From: Accumulibacter sp.
GTDB lineage: Bacteria > Pseudomonadota > Gammaproteobacteria > Burkholderiales > Rhodocyclaceae
Assembly (NCBI GenBank): GCA_031264825.1
Contig: JAISDL010000011.1
Span: 1 to 8,799 of the forward strand
DNA length: 8,799 nucleotides
Direction: 5' to 3'
The position numbers and the translations under genes were made by a program. Positions 1-6,659 of the stretch are shown piece after piece. Each line of letters begins with the position of its first letter. The first letter of the stretch is position 1. The notes beneath the pieces were generated by a model. The model was given only the letters and a program-made list of their open reading frames with translations, was not told the DNA's origin and did not search any database.

Positions 1-36
1 ACCAAGTTCGGCTTCTTGACTCCCGCTAACGCTTGA
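1..36 (+). CDS. Possible C-terminal tail of an upstream gene (partial)
   Basis: The first frame is open from the window edge and ends at a TGA at 34-36, giving TKFGFLTPANA. A final FGFLTP-like stretch is reminiscent of the end of some rve-type transposases (IS3/IS30-like proteins often end near a GxxTPxE/A motif), but eleven residues cannot establish this. It is the only coding candidate upstream of the repeats on the + strand, and it could supply the transcript stopped by the terminator at 266-296. It may also be chance. Family assignment is speculative. Confidence 0.2.
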   Translation, partial: TKFGFLTPANA

Positions 37-110
37 GGTGTTTCTTCTCCTTCTACATGACTTTTTAGAGTCAGGCCCTCCCTTGCCTGGAATCACGTTT
101 CTTTCACGCT

Positions 111-175
111 AACCTATACCGCCGAGAACGGAGCGGAAACGGTATAGGTTGGGCTGAGCGCAGCGAAGCCCAACG
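111..175. repeat. REP-like palindromic repeat, left-flank copy
   Basis: AACCTATACCG (111-121) and CGGTATAGGTT (140-150) are a perfect 11-bp inverted repeat around an 18-nt spacer. The second arm runs into a second palindrome: GTTGGGCT (148-155) pairs with AGCCCAAC (167-174) around GAGCGCAGCGA. The same word (TATAGGTTGGG, then GAGCGCAGCGA, then GCCCAAC) recurs in variant form after motD at 8296-8329 and 8341-8373, and reversed at 8546-8581 and 8686-8721. Multicopy, intergenic and palindromic character fits a REP-like element. No associated transposase is in the window. Confidence 0.7.
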
Positions 176-204
176 TTTCCGAGGCGGGTTGAAAAATCGG
201 TTAC

Positions 205-221
205 CGGCGGCTTCTCCGCCG
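205..221. repeat. GC-rich hairpin in left intergenic mosaic
   Basis: CGGCGG (205-210) and CCGCCG (216-221) form a 6-bp stem around CTTCT. A related hairpin, GGCGGC-TTC-GCCGCC, lies after motD at 8238-8252, and the adjacent GGTTGAAAAATCGGTT (188-203) resembles GGTTGAAATCGGTT at 8490-8503 and 8632-8645. The segment is therefore part of a repeat vocabulary shared by both flanks. It is followed by heptad repeats rather than a T-run, so it is not itself a terminator. Confidence 0.5.
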
Positions 222-225
222 CTCA

Positions 226-263
226 CTGATCTGATCCCTGATCCCTGATTCCTGATACCTGAT
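226..263. repeat. Heptad tandem repeat (CTGATCC-type), left flank
   Basis: CTGAT occurs at 226, 231, 238, 245, 252 and 259, so the last five copies have a strict 7-bp period (CTGATCC, CTGATCC, CTGATTC, CTGATAC, CTGATGA). The reverse complement of this unit (GGATCAG) opens the heptad array just after motD at 8186. There is no coding signal. Such arrays change length by slippage, so the copy number is probably variable among relatives (inference). Confidence 0.75.
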
Positions 264-265
264 GA

Positions 266-296
266 GGCCGAAGGCCACGCCTTTCGGTCATTTTTT
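266..296 (+). terminator. Rho-independent terminator upstream of the flagellar operon
   Basis: GGCCGAAGGC (266-275) pairs with GCCTTTCGGTC (279-289) across a CAC loop, with one bulged T at 284 and one G-T wobble, followed by A and six Ts (291-296) and another T-run at 300-304. This is the classic intrinsic terminator layout for + strand transcription. It would stop read-through from an upstream gene before the operon promoter. The T-tract lies only on the + strand side, so it is unidirectional. Confidence 0.7.
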
Positions 297-336
297 GTGT
301 TTTTAGTGAACCATTCGAGAATTTTTCTAAATAAAA

Positions 337-376
337 TGGTATAACCCCTTTATTTATTGAAGTTTTTTAATATAAT
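337..376 (+). promoter_or_regulatory. Candidate sigma-70-type promoter(s) for the flagellar operon
   Basis: The region 297-380 is strikingly AT-rich compared with the GC-rich genes. It holds an extended -10-like element TGGTATAAC (337-345) and a perfect TATAAT (371-376) about 27 bp before the preferred flhB start at 403. Neither has a good TTGACA at the right spacing: 348-353 reads CTTTAT, and a TTGAAG at 357-362 is too close to the second box. I found no GG-N10-GC sigma-54 pattern and no sigma-28 GCCGATAA-type box. The promoter is inferred from the AT-rich context, the -10 matches and the terminator just upstream. Confidence 0.45.
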
Positions 377-390
377 GAGCGCTAGTCAAT

Positions 391-394
391 AGGA
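391..394 (+). promoter_or_regulatory. Shine-Dalgarno AGGA that selects the flhB start at 403
   Basis: AGGA lies 8 nt before the ATG at 403. The alternative in-frame ATG at 394 overlaps this motif and has no purine-rich site of its own (upstream GCTAGTCAAT). The ATG at 403 is therefore the better start, and it also puts the FlhB cleavage motif at residue 269. Confidence 0.6.
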
Positions 395-402
395 TGCCGT
401 TC

Positions 403-1542
403 ATGGCTGAAGGCAGCGATCTCGAAAAAACTGAGCCTCCATCAGGTCGAAGACTTGAGCAGGCGCGAAGCGACGGACAGGTTCCCCGATCGCATGAAGT
501 CGGGGCATTCCTCATTCTCGCTTCGTCCGCGACGATTTTCTGGGTCGTCGGCCCCTGGATCGCCCACCGCGTCGCGGGTGTCGTCCGTCGCGGGCTGACG
601 CTCGAAGAGTCGCTCGCGCGCAACCCCGACGCGATGCTGATCCGTTTCGCGGACCTCGTCTTCGATACGATGATTTCGCTCTCGCCGCTCTTTTTCGCGC
701 TCCTCCTCGCCGTCTTCGCCCCGCCGTTCATCATGCGGAGCTGGAATTTTTCGATCAAGGTCATCGTGCCCGACCTCGACCGCCTGAATCCGGTCAGCGG
801 GCTGGGGCGCCTGGTCTCGTTGAACGGCCTCGTGCAACTCGTCAAGTCGATCCTCAAAACGCTGCTCGTCGGGGGCATCGCGCTCTGGGTGATCTGGAAC
901 GAACGCAGCGACATCTTCGCGCTCTTCGGCCAGTCGATCGGGACGGGTCTCGTGAGCGCGGGGCACCTCATCATCTACAGTTTTTTTGCCATTGTCCTCT
1001 CGATCATCCTGATCGTCGCAATCGACGTTCCCTACCAGTTGTGGGCGTACTACGACAAGCTCAAGATGACCAAGGACGAGGTCAAGCAGGAAAACAAGGA
1101 AATGGAGGGCAGCCCGGAGGTCAAGGGCAAGATCCGCCAGTTGCAGCGCGAGGTCTCGCGCCGCCGCATGATGAGCGCCGTTCCGTCCGCCGACGTGATC
1201 GTGACGAATCCGACGCACTTTTCGGTCGCGTTGAGCTACAAGGCCGGGATGGGGGCGCCGAAGGTCGTCGCGAAGGGTCGGGGAGAAATCGCGCTGAAGA
1301 TTCGGGAAATCGCGCTGGCGCACAACGTCCCGCTCCTCGAAGCGCCGCCCCTCGCGCGCGCGCTCTACCGTCATACCGAAATCGACCGGGAAGTTCCGTC
1401 GACGCTCTACACCGCCGTCGCCGAAGTCCTGGCCTACGTCTATCAGTTGGCGCGGTGGCGGCAAACCGGCGGGAACTATCCCCTGCCGCCGCGTACAATC
1501 GCCGTGCCGCCCGAACTCGTCCCGGAGGTCGTGAATGGCTAG
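403..1542 (+). CDS. flhB: Flagellar type III export gate protein FlhB
   Basis: FlhB is the membrane component of the flagellar export apparatus that switches the substrate class from rod/hook to filament proteins. The 379-residue product opens with the family hallmark MAEGSDLEKTEPPSGRRLEQAR, shown here only as the N-terminal signature. Four hydrophobic segments follow at roughly 33-53, 88-108, 142-165 and 177-207, then a charged linker and the cytoplasmic domain with the autocleavage motif NPTH at 269-272. From the start at 403 this asparagine falls at N269, the Salmonella FlhB number, which supports that start over the ATG at 394 (three residues longer, no Shine-Dalgarno). Length is typical (Salmonella about 383). 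It is the first gene of the operon, and its end overlaps flhA by 8 bp. Nothing suggests damage. Confidence 0.96.
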   Translation: MAEGSDLEKTEPPSGRRLEQARSDGQVPRSHEVGAFLILASSATIFWVVGPWIAHRVAGVVRRGLTLEESLARNPDAMLIRFADLVFDTMISLSPLFFALLLAVFAPPFIMRSWNFSIKVIVPDLDRLNPVSGLGRLVSLNGLVQLVKSILKTLLVGGIALWVIWNERSDIFALFGQSIGTGLVSAGHLIIYSFFAIVLSIILIVAIDVPYQLWAYYDKLKMTKDEVKQENKEMEGSPEVKGKIRQLQREVSRRRMMSAVPSADVIVTNPTHFSVALSYKAGMGAPKVVAKGRGEIALKIREIALAHNVPLLEAPPLARALYRHTEIDREVPSTLYTAVAEVLAYVYQLARWRQTGGNYPLPPRTIAVPPELVPEVVNG

Positions 1543-3628
1543 CCGCAACGCGGTGATGAACATCCAGAGCCTCCTCGGCCGGATCAGCGTGTCGCAACTC
1601 GCGGCGCCGCTCCTGATTCTCCTGATCCTGTCGATGATGGTTCTGCCCCTGCCGGCGTTCATGCTCGACATCTTCTTCACGTTCAACATCGCGATTTCGA
1701 TCATCGTGATGCTCGCGGCGATCAACGTGACGAAGCCGCTGGAATTTTCCGCGTTCCCGACCGTCCTTCTCGTGACGACGCTGTTGAGGCTTTCGCTCAA
1801 CGTCGCTTCGACGCGCGTCGTTCTGCTCGAAGGGCATAACGGGTCGGATGCGGCGGGGAAAGTCATCGATGCGTTCGGGAATTTCCTCGTCGGGGGGAAT
1901 TACGCGATCGGGATCGTCGTTTTTGTGATCCTCGTGATCATCAATTTCGTCGTCATCACGAAGGGCGCGGGGCGCGTCGCCGAAGTCGCCGCGCGCTTCA
2001 CGCTCGACGCGATGCCGGGCAAACAGATGGCGATCGACGCCGACCTGAACGCCGGACTGATCGGCGAGGACGAGGCGCGCAAGCGCCGCGAGACGATCGC
2101 CGAGGAAGCGGATTTCTTCGGGTCGATGGACGGCGCGTCGAAGTTCGTCCGGGGCGACGCCGTCGCCGGAATCCTGATTACCTTCATCAACGTTCTCGGC
2201 GGGCTTTTCATCGGCGTGCTCCAGTACGACCTCGACATCGCCACCGCCGCGAGAACCTATACGCTGCTGGCGATCGGCGACGGCTTGGTCGCGCAGATTC
2301 CCTCGCTGATCATCTCGATCTCGGCGGGCATGATCGTCACGCGCGTCGGCGAGGCGGAAGACCTGCCGCACCAGTTCCTGAACCAGATGTTCAGCAATCC
2401 GATGGTGATGGGCCTGACGGCGGGGATCATCGGCGTTCTCGGCCTCATTCCCGGTATGCCGAACTTCGTTTTCCTCTTCCTCGCCGCCGCCTTCGGGGGG
2501 ATGGCGTGGCTGATCCAACGGCAGAAAAAAGACACGAAGCCCGTCCCCGTCAAGGTCGCGCCGACGGCGGCGGTCGAATCGCAGGAAGCGAGTTGGTCGG
2601 ACGTTTCCCCGCTCGACGTCCTCGGCCTCGAAGTCGGCTACCGGCTCATCCCGCTCGTCGACAAATCGCAGGACGGCGAACTGCTCAAGCGCATTCGCGG
2701 GATACGGAAGAAATTCGCGCAGGAAGTCGGCTTTTTGATCGCGCCCGTCCACATTCGCGACAACCTCGAACTGAAGCCCAACGCGTACCGGATCCTCCTG
2801 AAAGGCGTCGAAGTCGGCCAGGGCGAAGCCTTCCCCGGGCGCTTCCTCGCGATCAACCCCGGGCACGTCGTCGGGAAGCTCCAGGAGGCGGCGACGAAGG
2901 ACCCGGCCTTCGGCCTCCCCGCTTACTGGGTCGAGGCGTCGATGCGCGAACAGGCGCAGGCCTACGGCTACACCGTCGTCGACGCGAGCACCGTCGTCGC
3001 AACACACCTCAACCACCTGATCCTCTCGCACGCGTCCGAACTCCTCGGTCGGCAGGAAACGCAAGCCCTGCTCGACCACCTTGCGAAGGAGATGCCGAAA
3101 CTCGTCGAAGACTTCGTTCCCAAGTCGGTTCAGATCGGCGTTTTGCAGAAGGTATTGCAAAACCTGCTCGACGAAGGCATCGCGATCCGCGACATGCGGA
3201 CGATCATCGAAACGCTCGCGGACGCCTCGACGCGCACGCAGGACCCCGAAGCGCTGACCTCGCAAGTGCGCATCGCGCTGGGTCGCTCGATCATCCAGCA
3301 ACTCTACCCGGCGGGCGCCGAAATGCAGGTCATGTCGCTCGACCCGCAACTCGAGCGCGTCCTGATGCAGGCGATCACCGGCGGCGGCGGCGAGACCGCG
3401 AGCATCGAGCCGGGGCTTGCCGACACGCTGATCCGCGAAACCGCCGCCACCGCGCGGCGTCAGGAAGACCTCGGCCTGCCGGCGGTTCTGCTCGTTCCCG
3501 GCAATCTGCGCGCGCTGCTCTCGCGATTCCTGCGGCGCGGGATTCCCCAACTCAAGGTGCTTTCCCATAACGAAGTGCCTGAAAACAAACTCATCAAGGT
3601 CACCTCGGTCATCGGAGGCAAGGCATGA
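1535..3628 (+). CDS. flhA: Flagellar type III export gate protein FlhA
   Basis: FlhA is the large export-gate protein in the inner membrane. It couples proton motive force to protein export and docks chaperone-substrate complexes through its cytoplasmic domain. The 697-residue product has an N-terminal membrane half (about 20-330, several hydrophobic spans) and a soluble C-terminal half (about 350-697). The FHIPEP signature region runs from about R147 to R185, including MPGKQMAIDADLNAGLIGED. Charged residues known to matter in Salmonella FlhA (R94, R147, R154, D158, K203, D208) fall at the same numbers here, which supports the ATG at 1535. GGAGG (1524-1528) lies 6 nt upstream. The start overlaps the flhB stop (ATGGCTAG, 1535-1542) and the end overlaps flhF (ATGA, 3625-3628), so translational coupling is likely. 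Confidence 0.97.
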   Translation: MASRNAVMNIQSLLGRISVSQLAAPLLILLILSMMVLPLPAFMLDIFFTFNIAISIIVMLAAINVTKPLEFSAFPTVLLVTTLLRLSLNVASTRVVLLEGHNGSDAAGKVIDAFGNFLVGGNYAIGIVVFVILVIINFVVITKGAGRVAEVAARFTLDAMPGKQMAIDADLNAGLIGEDEARKRRETIAEEADFFGSMDGASKFVRGDAVAGILITFINVLGGLFIGVLQYDLDIATAARTYTLLAIGDGLVAQIPSLIISISAGMIVTRVGEAEDLPHQFLNQMFSNPMVMGLTAGIIGVLGLIPGMPNFVFLFLAAAFGGMAWLIQRQKKDTKPVPVKVAPTAAVESQEASWSDVSPLDVLGLEVGYRLIPLVDKSQDGELLKRIRGIRKKFAQEVGFLIAPVHIRDNLELKPNAYRILLKGVEVGQGEAFPGRFLAINPGHVVGKLQEAATKDPAFGLPAYWVEASMREQAQAYGYTVVDASTVVATHLNHLILSHASELLGRQETQALLDHLAKEMPKLVEDFVPKSVQIGVLQKVLQNLLDEGIAIRDMRTIIETLADASTRTQDPEALTSQVRIALGRSIIQQLYPAGAEMQVMSLDPQLERVLMQAITGGGGETASIEPGLADTLIRETAATARRQEDLGLPAVLLVPGNLRALLSRFLRRGIPQLKVLSHNEVPENKLIKVTSVIGGKA

Positions 3629-4983
3629 ACGTCAAAAAATTCGTCGCTGCGACCGCAAGAGACGCCCTCTCGAAAGTCAAGGAGCTTTTGGGTCCCGAGG
3701 CGATCATTCTTTCCAACCGCACGATTCCCGAAGGCGTCGAAATCATGGCGGTCGCCCCGTCGGAGATGGAAAGAGTCTTTTCGGAAAAAGACCGGACGCG
3801 CGTCGAAACGGCGCAAAGCGACGATTACACGGTCAAGATCTCGTCGCCGGCGATCAGCGCGCTCCGCCGGTCGACGACGCCGAGTTCGGCGCTCGTCGAC
3901 ATGGCCTTGCGGAATACCGCGGCGGCCAAAAGCGTCGCGCAAGCCAAGCCGGTTCCGGTCGATCCGCCCGCGTGGGCGCCGCGTCCCGCGCCCGAATTCA
4001 CCCCGCTTCCGAAGTCGGAAGGTCCCGCCGAGATCGTCCCCGCCGAAGTCCTGAGCGAAATCCGCTCCCTGAGAAAGATCGTCGAACAACACCTCGCGGG
4101 GATGGCGTGGGGAGAGACCGCGCGTCTCGAACCCGCGAAGACCGAAATCACACGGCATATGCTCGAAGCGGGTTTTTCGCCGAAATTCGCGCGCGACCTC
4201 CTGGTCGGCCTGCCCGCCGACATCGACGTTTCGCGCGCGCGCACCTGGGTTCTGGAGCGGACGAACCGGATGCTCGCGACGCTCGACCCCGAGACCGACA
4301 TCGTCAATAGAGGCGGCGTCTACGCGCTCGTCGGCCCGACGGGCGTCGGCAAGACGACGACGACCGCCAAGCTCGCCGCGCGCTGCGTCCTGCGGCACGG
4401 CGCGGGCAAGGTGACGCTGATCACGACCGACGCGTACCGGATCGGCGCGTACGAGCAGCTCCGCATCTACGGGCGCATCCTCGGCGTCTCGGTCTATCTC
4501 GCCAAGGACGTCAAAGAGCTGGAACAGATTCTCAACGACCTTCGCCACAAGCACACGGTGCTCATCGACACGGTCGGGATGAGCCAGAAAGACAAGCGCG
4601 TCGAAGAGCAGATCGCGATGTTCGGCCGCGGTGTCCAGCGCCTTCTCCTCCTTTCGGCGACGAGTCGCGGCGATACGCTCGAAGACATCGTGCGCGCGTA
4701 CTCGGGGCCGGGTCTTGCGGGCTGCATTCTCAGCAAGATCGACGAAGCCGCGGGACTCGCTTCCCCGCTCGACGTCATCATCCGGTCGACGCTGCGCCTC
4801 TACTACGTCTCGAACGGCCAGCGCGTTCCCGAAGACCTGCACCTGCCCAACCGCCCCTACCTCCTGCACCGGGCGTTCAAGGACGTGCCCGAGCTTTCGC
4901 CGCAGCGCCTCGAAGGCATGGAAACCGGCCTGATGATGGCAGGCGCGGGCTTTGCCAGGGCGGCGGGAGCGCAACATGCCTAG
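3625..4983 (+). CDS. flhF: Flagellar SRP-type GTPase FlhF
   Basis: FlhF is an SRP/FtsY-family GTPase that marks the cell pole for flagellum assembly, with FlhG as partner. The 452-residue protein starts with the FlhF-specific B domain (MNVKKFVAATARDALSKVK, LGPEAIILSNR). A proline- and charge-rich variable linker (about 85-140) and an N domain follow, then the G domain. G-domain motifs are the P-loop GPTGVGKT (237-244), the DAYRIGAYEQL box (269-279), DTVGMSQKD (315-323, G3), SKIDE (370-374, G4) and the terminal SNGQRVPEDL stretch. DTVG and SKID in place of DTAG and TKLD are conservative. GGAGG (3614-3618) precedes the ATG by 6 nt. The gene overlaps flhA by 4 bp and flhG by 8 bp, consistent with coupled, balanced synthesis of FlhF and its regulator. 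Confidence 0.96.
   Translation: MNVKKFVAATARDALSKVKELLGPEAIILSNRTIPEGVEIMAVAPSEMERVFSEKDRTRVETAQSDDYTVKISSPAISALRRSTTPSSALVDMALRNTAAAKSVAQAKPVPVDPPAWAPRPAPEFTPLPKSEGPAEIVPAEVLSEIRSLRKIVEQHLAGMAWGETARLEPAKTEITRHMLEAGFSPKFARDLLVGLPADIDVSRARTWVLERTNRMLATLDPETDIVNRGGVYALVGPTGVGKTTTTAKLAARCVLRHGAGKVTLITTDAYRIGAYEQLRIYGRILGVSVYLAKDVKELEQILNDLRHKHTVLIDTVGMSQKDKRVEEQIAMFGRGVQRLLLLSATSRGDTLEDIVRAYSGPGLAGCILSKIDEAAGLASPLDVIIRSTLRLYYVSNGQRVPEDLHLPNRPYLLHRAFKDVPELSPQRLEGMETGLMMAGAGFARAAGAQHA
4965..4969 (+). promoter_or_regulatory. Shine-Dalgarno GGGAG that selects the flhG start at 4976
   Basis: GGGAG inside the end of flhF lies 6 nt before the ATG at 4976. An upstream in-frame ATG at 4952 would add MPGRRERN but would push the conserved DQAAGLR motif away from the extreme N-terminus. 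The site and the family pattern together favour 4976. Confidence 0.6.
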
Positions 4984-5860
4984 CTTCGACGGCGACCAGG
5001 CGGCCGGGCTTCGGCGCCTCCTGGACAGAGAACAGTTGCGCGTGATCACCTTCGCCGCCGGAAGCCCCGGCGTCGGAAAAAGCGTCCTGATCGCCAACCT
5101 CGCGGTCCTGATCGCGCGCCTGGGAAAAAGGGTACTGATCCTCGACGAAAATTCGCGCAGGAACATGGCGTCGTGTTTCGGCTTCCACACGCGCGGCGAC
5201 CTTCAGAACGTCGTCGACAGCGAAAAATCACTCTCCGAAATCCTCCTTTCCGTCGCCGCGAACATTCGCGTCCTTCCCATCGCGCGGAGCATGAAAAAGC
5301 TCCGAAAATTCACGCACGAGCAACAAAGCGCCTTCCTCTCGTGCATTTCCAGGCTCGAAGCCTTCGCCGACATCGTCCTCATCGACGCTTCCCCGGATCA
5401 CGACCTCGGTTTTTCGCCGGTCGGCCTCGCCGCGCACGAAACCGTCGTCGTCATTTCAAAGACCGGCGCGTCGATCACCGACGCGTACTCGTTGATCAAA
5501 AAAGTCAGCCTGGGGTACTCACTCCGAAACTTCAGGATTCTGGTCAACAAGGTTTCCGGCCTCGAAGAAGCCGCGACGATCTATAGAAATCTCGAACACG
5601 TGACGCGCGCGCGCGCGATCGCCGAACTCAACTTTTCGGGCTACGTCCCGCTCGACGCGCACTTCCAGCAGGCCGCGCGATTCGGGCAGACGATCGCGGA
5701 AATGTTCCCCGAAGCGACGGCGACGCACAACTGCCGGGAAATCGCCGAAGAAATGCTCAACTGGCCTGTTTACGCGAACGGATGCGACAGGCTCGAAAAA
5801 TTCGGCCAACAACTGTTACACTTGAGCCAGTACGTTGAGCCGCTGGCCATTTACGCCTGA
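4976..5860 (+). CDS. flhG: MinD-like flagellar number regulator FlhG (FleN)
   Basis: FlhG is a MinD/ParA-family ATPase that limits flagellar number and stimulates FlhF GTPase. The 294-residue protein begins with the activation motif DQAAGLRRLL (7-16), the segment that in the family stimulates FlhF. The nucleotide loop reads AAGSPGVGKS (27-36): Walker A K35 and S36 are present, but the ParA/MinD signature lysine position is S30 and the next glycine is P31. ILDEN (55-59) replaces the common D-x-D-L pattern. Walker B is DIVLID (132-137). A helical, amphipathic-looking C-terminus (about 270-290) could be the membrane-targeting sequence. The start at 4976 has GGGAG 6 nt upstream and overlaps the flhF stop by 8 bp (ATGCCTAG). 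The last 13 codons are imperfectly repeated right after the stop. The identification is firm; whether ATPase behaviour is normal is open. Confidence 0.92.
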   Translation: MPSFDGDQAAGLRRLLDREQLRVITFAAGSPGVGKSVLIANLAVLIARLGKRVLILDENSRRNMASCFGFHTRGDLQNVVDSEKSLSEILLSVAANIRVLPIARSMKKLRKFTHEQQSAFLSCISRLEAFADIVLIDASPDHDLGFSPVGLAAHETVVVISKTGASITDAYSLIKKVSLGYSLRNFRILVNKVSGLEEAATIYRNLEHVTRARAIAELNFSGYVPLDAHFQQAARFGQTIAEMFPEATATHNCREIAEEMLNWPVYANGCDRLEKFGQQLLHLSQYVEPLAIYA

Positions 5861-5899
5861 AAAAGCCAGTCCCTTGAGCACCTAGCCCTTTACGCCTGA
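5822..5899 (+). repeat. 39-bp tandem duplication spanning the flhG stop codon
   Basis: Positions 5822-5860 (last 13 codons of flhG including TGA) and 5861-5899 match at 30 of 39 positions by hand alignment. The core from TTGAGC to TGAAA is nearly exact (5835-5863 against 5874-5902). The period is a multiple of three. In the same frame the second copy would encode KSQSLEHLALYA plus stop, against LSQYVEPLAIYA plus stop in flhG. The duplication fills most of the flhG-fliA gap and pushes fliA away from the otherwise overlapping gene chain. Confidence 0.75.
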
Positions 5900-5912
5900 A
5901 AATCGAGACACC

Positions 5913-6659
5913 ATGTACAATGCGGCCGGCCAGATTGACAAGGATCAACTGGTCCGGCGTTTTGCACCGCTCGTCAAGCGCATCGCCTACCACCTGATGG
6001 GGCGCTTGCCCGCCAGCGTCCAGGCGGACGACCTCGTGCAAAACGGAATGATCGGCCTTCTCGACGCGATCGAGCGTTTCGAGACGGGCTTGGGCGCGCA
6101 ATTTGAAACCTACGCGTCGCAGCGAATTCGCGGCGCGATGCTCGACGGCCTGCGCGAAAACGACTGGCTGCCGAGGGGTTTACGCCGTGAATTGCGGCGG
6201 GTCGAAAGCGCGATTTCGAAATTTGAACAGGAATACGGCCGCGCGCCCGCCGAAACCGAACTCGCCGCGGCGCTTAAAGTCCCGCTCGCCGATTACCAAA
6301 AAATGCTCCAGGACGCGCGCGGGCATCAAATCCTCTCGCTCGAAGACCTCGTCGAAAACGAAGGCGACGACTTCTTCGAACGGCACTTCGCCGACGAGGC
6401 CGGCGACCCGTCGAAAATTTTCGAAGACGGAAACATGCGGCGCCAGCTCGTCCAAGGGATCGACGAACTCCCCGAACGCGAAAAAATGGCGATGGCGCTC
6501 TACTACGAACGGGACTTCAACCTGCGCGAAATCGGCGAAATCATGGGCGTTTCCGAATCGCGCGTTTGCCAACTGCACAGCCAGGCCGTCGCCCGACTGC
6601 GCGTCCGAATCCTCGGAGAGGGGGAATCGAAGAAAATAAAGGCGCGTCGAAATGGATAG
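5913..6659 (+). CDS. fliA: RNA polymerase sigma-28 factor FliA
   Basis: FliA is the flagellar sigma factor that transcribes late genes (flagellin, motor, chemotaxis) after FlgM is exported. The 248-residue protein shows region 2 with DLVQNGMIGLLDAI (40-53) and YASQRIRGAMLDGLRENDWLPR-type residues (67-88). Region 3 follows (about 93-145, ending LSLEDLV), then region 4 with LPEREKMAMALYY (186-198) and a helix-turn-helix (about 204-223, LREIGEIMGVSESRVCQLHS). Length matches the family (about 240). The ATG at 5913 has only a weak purine site (CGAGA, 5904-5908), 52 bp after flhG, so translation may be less tightly coupled than for its neighbours. The end overlaps motC by 8 bp. No separate promoter is evident, so co-transcription from upstream is likely. 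Confidence 0.96.
   Translation: MYNAAGQIDKDQLVRRFAPLVKRIAYHLMGRLPASVQADDLVQNGMIGLLDAIERFETGLGAQFETYASQRIRGAMLDGLRENDWLPRGLRRELRRVESAISKFEQEYGRAPAETELAAALKVPLADYQKMLQDARGHQILSLEDLVENEGDDFFERHFADEAGDPSKIFEDGNMRRQLVQGIDELPEREKMAMALYYERDFNLREIGEIMGVSESRVCQLHSQAVARLRVRILGEGESKKIKARRNG

Noticed and set aside
58..73. TGACT...AGTCA short palindrome as an insertion-sequence end
   Set aside because: Only five paired bases, no matching opposite end, and no transposase beyond an uncertain 11-residue tail. Too weak to call.
315..365. Sigma-54 or sigma-28 promoter upstream of flhB
   Set aside because: The GG at 338-339 is not followed by GC at the required distance, and no TAAA-N15-GCCGATAA-like pattern is seen.
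442..1866. Minus-strand open frame of 474 codons across flhB and the flhA start
   Set aside because: It is low-complexity Arg/Asp/Glu-rich sequence antisense to two conserved genes, with no ribosome site or family resemblance.
1121..3568. Very long open frame on the minus strand (815 codons) opposite flhB and flhA
   Set aside because: It is a codon-bias artefact of the GC-rich sense genes. The translation is dominated by R, D, E and A without recognisable domains, while the + strand frames are unmistakable FlhB and FlhA.
2506..3570. Alternative + strand frame (354 codons) inside flhA
   Set aside because: Arg/Pro-rich out-of-frame reading of the FlhA C-terminal domain, with no independent start signal.
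3460..5190. Minus-strand open frame of 576 codons opposite flhF
   Set aside because: It is a shadow of flhF: Arg/Asp-rich composition and no domain signature. The sense strand has all FlhF GTPase motifs.
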